A stretch of 64,000 nt of DNA, taken from positions 3,317 to 67,316 of the forward strand of contig JBQTIX010000092.1 in NCBI GenBank assembly GCA_052387695.1, written 5' to 3'. The notes beneath the pieces are model-generated. The model saw only the letters and a program-made list of their open reading frames with translations, was not told the DNA's origin and did not search any database. The translations under genes and the position numbers were made by a program. Positions 17,803 through 24,335 of this stretch are shown here, piece after piece. The stretch comes from Panacagrimonas sp052387695 (GTDB taxonomy: Bacteria > Pseudomonadota > Gammaproteobacteria > Nevskiales > Nevskiaceae). Each line of letters begins with the position of its first letter. Within the stretch, counting starts at the first letter, position 1.

Positions 17803-18075
17803 ATGATCATTGCTCAATCCAGACTCACCGCCCAAGGCCAGATTTCGATTCCGGTGGCCGTACGCCGCAAGCTCGGCCTGACCCCGGGCGCCGTCCTGGA
17901 CTGGGACGAAGTAGACGGCAACATCGTCTTGCGTCGCAGCGGCCGATTCGACTCCGCCGACATCCACCGCGCTTTGTTTCCGACGCCGCCCGTGCCGAAA
18001 TCGGATGCCGATCTGAAAACTGGAATCCGCCAGAACATGCGCAAGCGGCACTCGGGCGGGCATGCGCGCGGCTGA
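17803..18075 (+). CDS. vapB: AbrB/MazE-type antitoxin (VapB)
   Basis: A 90-residue protein with an N-terminal swapped-hairpin (SpoVT/AbrB) DNA-binding domain: RLTAQGQISIPVAVRRKLGLTPGAVLDW is diagnostic. The C-terminal tail (SADIHRALFP...) would wrap the toxin. It overlaps the downstream PIN-domain toxin gene by 14 bases. The pair should repress its own promoter, located in the short space shared with the divergent LolA-like gene. Confidence 0.92.
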   Translation: MIIAQSRLTAQGQISIPVAVRRKLGLTPGAVLDWDEVDGNIVLRRSGRFDSADIHRALFPTPPVPKSDADLKTGIRQNMRKRHSGGHARG

Positions 18076-18442
18076 CACCAACACCCTGGTCCGTCTGCTG
18101 ACTCGCGACGATCGGACTCAGGTCCTCAAGGCGGAAACTTTTGTCGAGAACAGCGCCTGGGTATCGCAACTCGTGCTTGCAGAGACCCTGTGGGTGCTGG
18201 ACTCGGTCTACGGGCTGAACGCCGAAGCCATCGCCACGTCGGTAGAGATGCTGCTCGGCCACCGGAATCTGATGCTTCAGGAACCCGAGGTCATCGAAGC
18301 GGCCCTGCGTCATTTCCGTGCCCGTCCCGCACTCGGGTTTTCCGATTGCCTGGTGCTGGAAATTGCCCGCAAGGCGGGGCACCTTCCGCTGGGGACTTTT
18401 GATCGCGGTCTGGCGAAGCTGGCGGGCGCAGAGCGGCTCTGA
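18062..18442 (+). CDS. vapC: PIN-domain ribonuclease toxin (VapC)
   Basis: A 126-residue PIN-domain protein. The acidic active-site residues are visible: Asp in MRAADTNTLVRLLTRDD (residue 5), Glu in LVLAETLWVLDSVYGL, and the DCLVLEIARKAG and TFDRGLAKL acidic groups. VapC toxins are Mg2+-dependent RNases that cleave tRNA or rRNA. It forms a type II toxin-antitoxin module with the overlapping vapB. Confidence 0.93.
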   Translation: MRAADTNTLVRLLTRDDRTQVLKAETFVENSAWVSQLVLAETLWVLDSVYGLNAEAIATSVEMLLGHRNLMLQEPEVIEAALRHFRARPALGFSDCLVLEIARKAGHLPLGTFDRGLAKLAGAERL

Positions 18443-18499
18443 ATCGTTGATCCGGCGCTGATCGACGTGCGGCGGACGGCGGATGATGACTTCAATCCC

Positions 18500-18532
18500 G
18501 TAGGTCGGTTCAAGCCGCAGGCTGAACCGACG
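18500..18532. repeat. Single GTAG-type REP
   Basis: GTAGGTCGGTTCAAGCCGCA...GAACCGAC, one complete hairpin. It lies 40 bases before the surviving fragment of higB and may mark where the 5' part of that gene was lost. Confidence 0.8.
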
Positions 18533-18573
18533 TGGGGTTCGGGGCGCGTGAGCGGTTTCGGGCCCACGCGTGT

Positions 18574-18654
18574 CGGATCAACGATCAATTCCGCGTGTGC
18601 TTCGTCTGGACCGAACAGGGGCCGAAGGATGTTGAGATCGTGGACTACCACTGA
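18574..18654 (+). pseudogene. higB: Remnant of a HigB toxin gene (C-terminal 26 codons)
   Basis: In the frame ending at TGA 18652-18654 the sequence reads RINDQFRVCFVWTEQGPKDV followed by EIVDYH, the conserved C-terminus of HigB/RelE-type mRNA interferases. No start codon or N-terminal two-thirds is present; upstream is a REP and unrelated sequence. It lies 12 bases before an intact higA, the normal higBA spacing. The toxin should be inactive. Confidence 0.82.
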
Positions 18655-18666
18655 CAGAGAAAGATC

Positions 18667-18990
18667 ATGCGCAAGATTCCCTACCCCCACCCTGGCGAGA
18701 TCCTCATGGAAGAATTCCTCGCGCCCATGGGCATCACGCAGTACCGGCTGGCCAAGGAGATTGGTGTATCGCAGCGGCGCATCGGTGAGATCGTGGCCGG
18801 CAAGCGTGGCGTGAGTGCTGACACGGGGCTGAGGCTGTCGCGATTCTTCGGCATGTCCGAGGGTTTCTGGACCGGCCTGCAAATGGACCACGACGCTGCG
18901 ATTGCAAAGAGCGCACTGGCCAAGACTTTGGCCAAGATCAAGCCCTGGACCCGCGTCGATGACGGGGTTCATGAGAAGCTTGTGAGCTGA
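18667..18990 (+). CDS. higA: HigA-family antitoxin (XRE helix-turn-helix)
   Basis: A 107-residue protein. HPGEILMEEFLAPMGITQYR starts the domain and LAKEIGVSQRRIGEIVAGKR is the helix-turn-helix. SADTGLRLSRFFGMSEGFWTGLQ is typical of the HigA/VapI group. Its toxin partner immediately upstream is truncated, so this is an orphan antitoxin that may survive as a repressor or as protection against related toxins. Confidence 0.92.
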   Translation: MRKIPYPHPGEILMEEFLAPMGITQYRLAKEIGVSQRRIGEIVAGKRGVSADTGLRLSRFFGMSEGFWTGLQMDHDAAIAKSALAKTLAKIKPWTRVDDGVHEKLVS

Positions 18991-19027
18991 TCGGGGCTGA
19001 ATATGAGCGGATTGCCCTCGCGCATGC

Positions 19028-19768
19028 TCATCCCTCTGCCCCCACAGGCGCATCAAGGTGCTCCATCTGGAACGTCTCGATCTCTTCACGTTCAGAAGAG
19101 CCCAGCACTACCGCAGGCCCATCCGCCACGCCTGAAAGCGTTTCCGGATTGAGCGCCCACTCCGCCATGCGCAGGTACATCACCAGCCCTTTGCGCGCCC
19201 CATCCAGCACATCCTCGATCTGCTGCGGGCCCAGATTTCCGTCCACCAGCGCCTGCACCATCTGCTCGCCGTGCGGCAGCGTCTCGTGCTGATGAAGGAC
19301 CAGGAACTTGGTGTTGTCGCGAGTCAGGAAGGGCGTCGACAACGCCTGCCGAACGAGTGGCCGGGCCGCGCCGGCCGAGATGTTCTCCAGAATGCAGGCC
19401 GCGCCAAGGCGAATGAACGGCCGCTCCGCAACCAGCGGCCGGAAGTACGCGTGCCAGAGCGTCACGTCAAAAGGCTCGGGTAGCGGATCGCGACCCAGCT
19501 TGCGCAGGTCGTTGGCGGCCACGAGGTAGTGCAGCTCTTCTTCGTTGGCAAACTCGAACAGGAAACGCCGCAGGCCCTTGCGCCGCGCCAGGTCGGCATG
19601 AGCGGCCGCGACAATGAAGTAACGCTGCACGCCACGCGTCAGGTGGTATTGCATGGACAGGAAGCGCACGTACACCTCCAGTCCCAGCGGCCCGCCTTGC
19701 AGTGCTGCGCTCAGCAGGACGGCGAACTCGTGTTGTGCCCGTTCGATGACGGCGGTCAGGCGGTCCAT
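19028..19768 (-). CDS. Haem-oxygenase-like diiron-fold protein (putative iron-containing redox enzyme)
   Basis: A 246-residue all-helical protein. Candidate metal ligands occur where the haem-oxygenase-like diiron family has them: FEFANEEELHYLVAANDL, LGAACILENISAG, and VLHQHETLPHGEQM. No signal peptide. It is the second gene of a pair with the cyclic-nucleotide-binding protein 15 bases upstream. No substrate can be named; relatives act in lipid, amino-acid or natural-product oxidation. The family call rests on helix pattern and E/H spacing. Confidence 0.55.
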   Translation of the reverse strand: MDRLTAVIERAQHEFAVLLSAALQGGPLGLEVYVRFLSMQYHLTRGVQRYFIVAAAHADLARRKGLRRFLFEFANEEELHYLVAANDLRKLGRDPLPEPFDVTLWHAYFRPLVAERPFIRLGAACILENISAGAARPLVRQALSTPFLTRDNTKFLVLHQHETLPHGEQMVQALVDGNLGPQQIEDVLDGARKGLVMYLRMAEWALNPETLSGVADGPAVVLGSSEREEIETFQMEHLDAPVGAEG

Positions 19769-19783
19769 GGTTTTCAGGTCTCG

Positions 19784-20344
19784 TTATGGGTTGGGTTCGA
19801 TCTTGCGAGGCAGCCCGGCAACCTCCGTGGCAACGATGCGCGCCTGGTCCGAAAGCCAGCGTTCGCTCATCTGCTCCAGCCGATCCGCCAGCACGCGGGC
19901 CATGTTGAACAGCAGCTTTGCGCCCAGCGCCGGCTTGCCCTTGACGAAGCGCCGCAAGGTGAGCTGGTCGATGAAGATCACTTCCAGCGCGGTCTTGGCA
20001 AAGATGTCGGCAGAGCGCGGCTTGCCGGTCAGCACCGACATCTCGCCGAAGAAGTCGCCGCGGCCGAAGGTGTTGAGCACCGGTCCCATCTGGCCATCGC
20101 GCACATGGCCGCGAACTTCGGCTATTCCATCGAGAATCAGGAACAACTCCGGCCCCATGTCACCGCGCCCCACGAGATGCGCACCCTGCTCGATATGCAG
20201 GTGCTGGGAAGAAGCGATCAGCTCCTGCACCTCGGCGGACTCGAGCCCTTCGACCAAGGGCATGTCTTTCGTGTTCACCTCGTAGCGAAAGCGGTACAGC
20301 TCCGCCTTCTGCTCTTCGGTGATGGCTTCGAAGACTTCAAACAT
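19784..20344 (-). CDS. Cyclic-nucleotide-binding domain protein with a foreign N-terminal stub
   Basis: A 186-residue protein. Residues ~25-150 are a cNMP-binding domain (LVGRGDMGPELFLILDG, FGRGDFFGEMSVLTGKPRSA with the phosphate-binding-cassette R). There is no HTH domain, so it is not a CRP-type regulator. Residues 1-22, MFEVFEAITEEQKAELYRFR plus YEV, match the start of GNAT/acyl-homoserine-lactone-synthase-like enzymes and then change abruptly to NTKDMPL. The same 5' end is repeated at 21424-21489. The ATG at 20344 is chosen because the shared segment starts there; the frame is open up to 20458. The gene probably arose by deletion or fusion of an acyltransferase gene with a cNMP module. 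Confidence 0.78.
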   Translation of the reverse strand: MFEVFEAITEEQKAELYRFRYEVNTKDMPLVEGLESAEVQELIASSQHLHIEQGAHLVGRGDMGPELFLILDGIAEVRGHVRDGQMGPVLNTFGRGDFFGEMSVLTGKPRSADIFAKTALEVIFIDQLTLRRFVKGKPALGAKLLFNMARVLADRLEQMSERWLSDQARIVATEVAGLPRKIEPNP

Positions 20345-20521
20345 GGCCGCCGTCTCTACAGTTGCAGGGGGTTCGGGGCGGGGCCTCGCTGGAACAACAG
20401 GCCGCGAGCGTTGCAGCGACAGTTTCGGGGACGCCGCAGTCCCAGTTGGTGAAGGCACTCACGGCCCTGACCCCGCCGGCACGAATTTGCGAGCAAATTT
20501 ATTTGTGCCCACAATCAAAGC

Positions 20522-20794
20522 ATGATCGTCTGGGACGAAGCCAAGCGCATCGAGAACATCACCAAGCACGGATATGACTTTGCGGGCGTGGAAGCGATCT
20601 TCGATGCCCCCATCACAACCCAGGAAGACACCCGTGAAGCCTATGCAGAGCAACGCATCCAACTGCTGGGCTGGCTGCACGGACACGTGATGCATCTGAC
20701 CTACACGGACGATGGCGAAGCGATGCGAGCCATCTCTCTGAGAGAAGCCACTCCCCATGAAAAAGCCCGTTACTTCAAGGAAGCTCCCCTCTAA
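20522..20794 (+). CDS. brnT: BrnT-family toxin
   Basis: A 90-residue ribonuclease toxin of the BrnT family (RelE fold). It begins MIVWDEAKRIENITKHGYDF, matching the family WD-x-K-x4-N-x-x-KHG signature, and has TYTDDGEAMRAISLREATPHEKARYF at its end. It overlaps brnA by 38 bases. An AT-rich stretch immediately upstream (AAATTTATTTGTG) is the likely promoter and operator for BrnA autorepression. Confidence 0.93.
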   Translation: MIVWDEAKRIENITKHGYDFAGVEAIFDAPITTQEDTREAYAEQRIQLLGWLHGHVMHLTYTDDGEAMRAISLREATPHEKARYFKEAPL

Positions 20795-21125
20795 TTTTCC
20801 GCGCTCGCCGGAAGAGATTGCCGCGGTGATCGCGGCGGCTCCAGAGCGGACCGCGCCGTACGATCCGGAGACAGACCCGTACGATCCGTACGACGAGGCA
20901 GCCGTCGATGCGTATTGGGACAAGGCTGTCGTGGTCCACGGCGGCGGCATCGAAGCCGTCCGCAAGGCCCTGGCCGAGGCCCGCCGCAAACGCGGCCAAC
21001 GCGGCCCACAAAAGGCGCCGACCAAGGAGCGCATTTCCCTGCGCTTGCCGGCCGACGTGCTCGCACGTTGGAAGGCCACCGGTCCCGGCTGGCAAACCCG
21101 GATGGCGGAGCGTTTGTCCAAGTAG
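20757..21125 (+). CDS. brnA: BrnA-family antitoxin
   Basis: A 122-residue antitoxin. The C-terminal ~45 residues form a ribbon-helix-helix: KERISLRLPADVLARWKATG PGWQTRMAERL is the BrnA hallmark. The N-terminal half is proline- and acid-rich (PYDPETDPYDPYDEAAVDAYW) and should bind BrnT. BrnA dimers repress the brnTA promoter. Confidence 0.93.
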   Translation: MKKPVTSRKLPSNFPRSPEEIAAVIAAAPERTAPYDPETDPYDPYDEAAVDAYWDKAVVVHGGGIEAVRKALAEARRKRGQRGPQKAPTKERISLRLPADVLARWKATGPGWQTRMAERLSK

Positions 21126-21163
21126 GAACCTCTGTCATGCACCGCTTTCAACCGGGGTAAGCC

Positions 21164-21355
21164 GTGGTGAGCGCCACATACTTTGAGGATGACGACATCC
21201 TCGTGCTCCACGTGCTGGACAAGCCGACTGCCCGAGAGGTGTCGCGGGACTGGAACACGCATAACAGCTACGCCGCCGACGGCAGCGTGGTGGAAGTGGT
21301 GGTGCTCGACGCGCGAGCGAGTGGGGCAATGCCGGTGTATTCGCAAGCGGCTTGA
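21164..21355 (+). CDS. Small DUF2283-like protein
   Basis: A 63-residue protein, ATYFEDDDILVLHVLDKPTA followed by DGSVVEVVVLDARAS, with the layout of DUF2283 (short beta hairpins ending in a valine-rich LDA strand). DUF2283 proteins often accompany small toxins, and this one lies directly after brnTA. Two GTG codons (21164, 21167) can start it. No partner gene is intact nearby. Confidence 0.6.
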   Translation: MVSATYFEDDDILVLHVLDKPTAREVSRDWNTHNSYAADGSVVEVVVLDARASGAMPVYSQAA

Positions 21356-21384
21356 GCGGAGCGTCTGGTCGGGTTCGACGGTCT

Positions 21385-21489
21385 TCATGGGCGTGGATAT
21401 ATGTATTGCGCCGGCACGAATACGTCGTAGCGAAAGCGGTACAGCTCCGCTTTCTGCCCCTCGGTGATGGCTTCAAAGACTTCGAACAT
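21385..21489 (-). pseudogene. Truncated second copy of an acyltransferase-like 5' end
   Basis: The frame reads MFEVFEAITEGQKAELYRFR followed by YDVFVPAQ and stops after 34 codons. Its first ~22 codons are nearly identical, at DNA level too (about 5 differences in 64 bases), to the start of the cNMP-domain gene at 20344. The brnTA module and the DUF2283 gene lie between the copies. The sequence resembles the N-terminus of GNAT/LuxI-like acyltransferases, of which nothing else remains. Confidence 0.7.
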
Positions 21490-21529
21490 GGTCGCGGCCT
21501 CGGTCCGTCGCATCCGTATCAGGTCGGGA

Positions 21530-22669
21530 TCAGCCGGCAGCCAGCTCATACAGAATGCCGAAAATCACCTGCTTGTCGTAGTCGAGTCCTTGCTCCTCTC
21601 CGTCCCGGTAGGTGAGCGCGGGTTTGAAATCGCCGTCGGTCTTGAACAGGAGCTGGGCCTGGTAGAGAGCCTGCCAATCACGGTCATCACCCTCGGTGGG
21701 CTTGCTCGCTTCTATATCTAGGTAAAGTCTGATCGCGTAGTCCTGTCCGCCGTTGGTTGAGCCCCGTTTCCACAGGTTGAACTTCGTGGAGGCGTCCAGC
21801 TTTATCACGTCGGATTCGATGTCGTCCGGCACTTCTCCGGACGACGTTTCGGTGTCCTTCACCGTGTAATAGCCGACACTCAATCGAGGCCAGCTGTTCA
21901 CCCAGCCCAGATCCGGTGTGAACCGGGTCATTCGCAGGCCGGCACCAAGAATGGCCTGATTGACACTCACCCTCTGCTCGTCCTGCGTGAAGTATCCGTA
22001 GCGGTAGCGCAGGTCGCCGAAAATCCCGATCGACAGTCGTGGCTGGGGGAAAATCAGCGTGACGCAGTCACGGACCCGCACCGGCTTGAGTTGAACGCTG
22101 ACGGTCTGACGACACTTCTCCAATCGTTCTTTGGAATCCTCCAGCACCTTACGAGCGGTTTCCGGGGTCACGGCGCGGTAATCCTGTTCGGAACGCATCC
22201 ATAGCCAGTCCAAGCCCGGACGTAGGTTGACGCTGACATTGTTGTTGGCCTCGTCTCCTCCGGCCCAGCCACCATCCACAACGTAGCCGAGCGACGTTGT
22301 GTAGCCGGTGATTGATCCTGGCTCCTTGGCCAGCCAGTTCAGCGGCGCGGTCGAGAGTTCGCGAAAAATATGCCTGCCTTCGCCTTTTAGCGTGGTGCCG
22401 TAAAAGCCATCTTCGGTAGGGCCGAACGTGAGCCGCAGCGGCCCGATGTCGAGCTTTTTCTCATCGCTTGCAACATCTGCGGCATCCTCTCCGGCGGCTT
22501 GCGGAGCCGCCTTCGCGACCTCGCTTTTCTGCTGCTCAGGGCTGCCAAAGAGCAGTGCGCTGATCGAGACCGCATTCGGCTGCGGATTGAGATTAGGTGT
22601 TTGTGCTACCACCGCAGGTGCAGCGAGCGCTGCGAGCATCAAGAGGGTCAATCGGGCACTAGGCGACAT
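21530..22669 (-). CDS. Outer-membrane beta-barrel protein of unknown function
   Basis: A 379-residue secreted protein with a clear signal peptide (LTLLMLAALAAPAVVAQ) and a low-complexity, alanine-rich stretch to ~residue 70. Many amphipathic strands follow (RLSIGIFGDLRYRYGYF, AIRLYLDIEASK, DWQALYQAQLLFKTDG). Two cysteines (CRQTVSVQLKPVRVRDC) may form a disulfide. No family is recognised. Its start overlaps the stop of the upstream 144-residue gene by 11 bases, so the two are coupled. Confidence 0.7.
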   Translation of the reverse strand: MSPSARLTLLMLAALAAPAVVAQTPNLNPQPNAVSISALLFGSPEQQKSEVAKAAPQAAGEDAADVASDEKKLDIGPLRLTFGPTEDGFYGTTLKGEGRHIFRELSTAPLNWLAKEPGSITGYTTSLGYVVDGGWAGGDEANNNVSVNLRPGLDWLWMRSEQDYRAVTPETARKVLEDSKERLEKCRQTVSVQLKPVRVRDCVTLIFPQPRLSIGIFGDLRYRYGYFTQDEQRVSVNQAILGAGLRMTRFTPDLGWVNSWPRLSVGYYTVKDTETSSGEVPDDIESDVIKLDASTKFNLWKRGSTNGGQDYAIRLYLDIEASKPTEGDDRDWQALYQAQLLFKTDGDFKPALTYRDGEEQGLDYDKQVIFGILYELAAG

Positions 22670-23093
22670 GGATGAGGCTCCTGACCGCCATCAAGGGCAG
22701 CGGCTCGCTGATGACGGGCCGTATGTGGGTAGCGATCTCGATTCGCAATTTTTCGATGGTGGTCGTCGCTTTCACTTGTTCGTCGGTGATGCCACCCCAT
22801 CGCAGCCCATAGTTGGCGCAGGGCTGCGGCATCGTCAGGTTGATGTAGTCGGCAATCGCGGCAGCGTGATCGGTGGTCGCCTGCGTGATGTCCATGGCGG
22901 GATCGACCCAGCCGTCAACCGCAAACATTGCAGCCACACAGTCAAACGAGACCGACCAAATCGCGAGGTCGTCATCCACGGGGGCCGCAGCCCTCGCGAA
23001 TTGAAGTTTTTTGTTGTTGGCAAACTTTTCCTGCTTCCTGGCGCAGGACGAAAACGCCGAGTGGCATGACAGCAACATCTTTCTTTCGGACAT
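22659..23093 (-). CDS. Hypothetical protein translated ahead of the barrel gene
   Basis: A 144-residue protein not recognised. The ATG at 23093 has a strong ribosome binding site (AAAGGAG, 7-base spacing). The first 34 residues are basic; the remainder (TTDHAAAIADYINLTMPQPC, TTIEKLRIEIATHIRPVI) is helical, without a signal peptide or membrane segment. Its 3' end overlaps the outer-membrane protein gene. It could be a regulator or an assembly partner of that barrel, but nothing in the sequence proves either. Confidence 0.5.
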   Translation of the reverse strand: MSERKMLLSCHSAFSSCARKQEKFANNKKLQFARAAAPVDDDLAIWSVSFDCVAAMFAVDGWVDPAMDITQATTDHAAAIADYINLTMPQPCANYGLRWGGITDEQVKATTTIEKLRIEIATHIRPVISEPLPLMAVRSLIHVA

Positions 23094-23418
23094 GACTGAA
23101 CTCCTTTAGATAGGTACCGCGGCCACGCCGAAGCGGATGTGCTCCGACGATGGCCGCCAGACTGCCAACGCAACCGCTCCAAATCCTGACGAAATCCTGA
23201 ATTTTTCCTGAAATATTTCTGAATCGGCGCCTTGAAGCGATGACGCGCCGCCGGTTTGGCGGCCGCGCGGAATTCCCGCGGGTCTTCTGTGCCGCATGAA
23301 TGCGGTCCACATCTGAACGGCCCGAAATTTTTCTGACCCGGCAAAAGCGCTGACCCGGTGCAACGCAGGTATGTGAACTACGGTTGGCAATGGCTCGGGC
23401 TTGAACTACAGTTGCCGC
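23094..23418. other. Intergenic region between divergent genes
   Basis: About 325 bases holding promoters for the divergent hypothetical gene and toxin gene. Three near-direct copies of TCCTGAAAT / TCCTGAATT / TTCTGAATC are spaced 11-21 bases apart at about 23178-23225, a possible operator or weak repeat. No gene is seen. Confidence 0.4.
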
Positions 23419-23715
23419 GTGATCGAACTCGTCAAGAGCACCAGCTTCGACCGATGGCTGCACGAGCTGCGTGACCGCCGGGCCGCGGTCCGGGTGCAGG
23501 CCCGGCTGGATCGTCTGGCCGCGGGCAATCCGGGTGATGTGAAACCGGTTGGAGAGGGCATCTCCGAGATGCGGATTGATTACGGGCCCGGTTACCGGGT
23601 GTATTTCATGCGGCGTGGCCTGTTGCTGGTGGTTCTGCTCTGTGGTGGCGACAAGTCCACGCAGGACCAGGACATCGTTCTGGCCAAGACCATCGCCGCG
23701 CAGTGGAAGGACTGA
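23419..23715 (+). CDS. RelE/ParE-superfamily addiction-module killer protein
   Basis: A 98-residue toxin of the small killer-protein family that pairs with HigA-like antidotes. FDRWLHELRDRRAAVRVQARLDRL then NPGDVKPVGEGISEMRIDYGPGYRVYF is diagnostic, as is the C-terminal LLCGGDKSTQDQDI. Family members cleave mRNA on the ribosome. The GTG at 23419 is preferred because the family starts close to the FDRWL segment; a TTG at 23401 is in frame. It precedes its antidote gene by 3 bases. Confidence 0.9.
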   Translation: MIELVKSTSFDRWLHELRDRRAAVRVQARLDRLAAGNPGDVKPVGEGISEMRIDYGPGYRVYFMRRGLLLVVLLCGGDKSTQDQDIVLAKTIAAQWKD

Positions 23716-23718
23716 CTC

Positions 23719-24012
23719 ATGACCAGCGAATCGTTCAGTCGCTACGACACCGCCGACTACCTCAAGACGGAAGACGACGTCACGGCCTACCTGGAAGCGG
23801 TGATGGAAGAGGGCGGCGATGATCCCGCCTTCATCGCCCGAGCGTTGGGCGTGGTGGCCCGCGCCCGCAACATGAGCCAGCTCGCGCGGGACACGGGCCT
23901 GACCCGCGAGGGGCTGTACAAGGCGCTGTCCGGAGAAGGCAACCCCAGCTTTGCCACAGTGATGAAAGTGGCTCGTGCGCTGGGTTTGCGGATGACGTTT
24001 CGGCCCGTCTGA
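23719..24012 (+). CDS. Addiction-module antidote, HTH type
   Basis: A 97-residue protein. SRYDTADYLKTEDDVTAYLEA is the conserved toxin-binding N-terminus of this antidote family, followed by an XRE-like helix-turn-helix (NMSQLARDTGLTREGLYKAL). It forms a type II toxin-antitoxin module with the gene just upstream and should repress it. Confidence 0.92.
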   Translation: MTSESFSRYDTADYLKTEDDVTAYLEAVMEEGGDDPAFIARALGVVARARNMSQLARDTGLTREGLYKALSGEGNPSFATVMKVARALGLRMTFRPV

Positions 24013-24335
24013 CTGCAGCGTCGCGGCAGGCACAGTGCTGTGAGCGGCGGGCCGGTGGTGAAAGCTGATGGCGTCCATATCCGTGAGTTGTTCCGGGCGA
24101 TTGATAAGGCGGTGGCAGTAGGTCCGGCGCATTCGCGCGCGCTACGCTGTGTCCATCGGCCCCAAATTCGGTGTCGTCATGCTGCCCGGCGAGCAAAGCG
24201 GCGAACATTCACCTGATGGCTTAGCCGAAGGAGGGGTCGCGGGAGCCACGGCCTGGTCGATGGTCGTAGCCAAGCGGCCAGTTCCCATTCCTGCCCGGCG
24301 GTTGCATCCTGTGACGGGTCTGCCAGCCGGTCGGG
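24013..24335. other. Intergenic region before the hybrid kinase
   Basis: About 320 bases with no supported gene, repeat or hairpin. It should contain the kinase promoter, but none was recognisable. Confidence 0.4.

Noticed and set aside
22659..23093. Treating the 144-residue frame as noise
   Set aside because: A strong AAAGGAG at correct spacing and overlap with the next gene argue for translation, so it was kept as a low-confidence gene.
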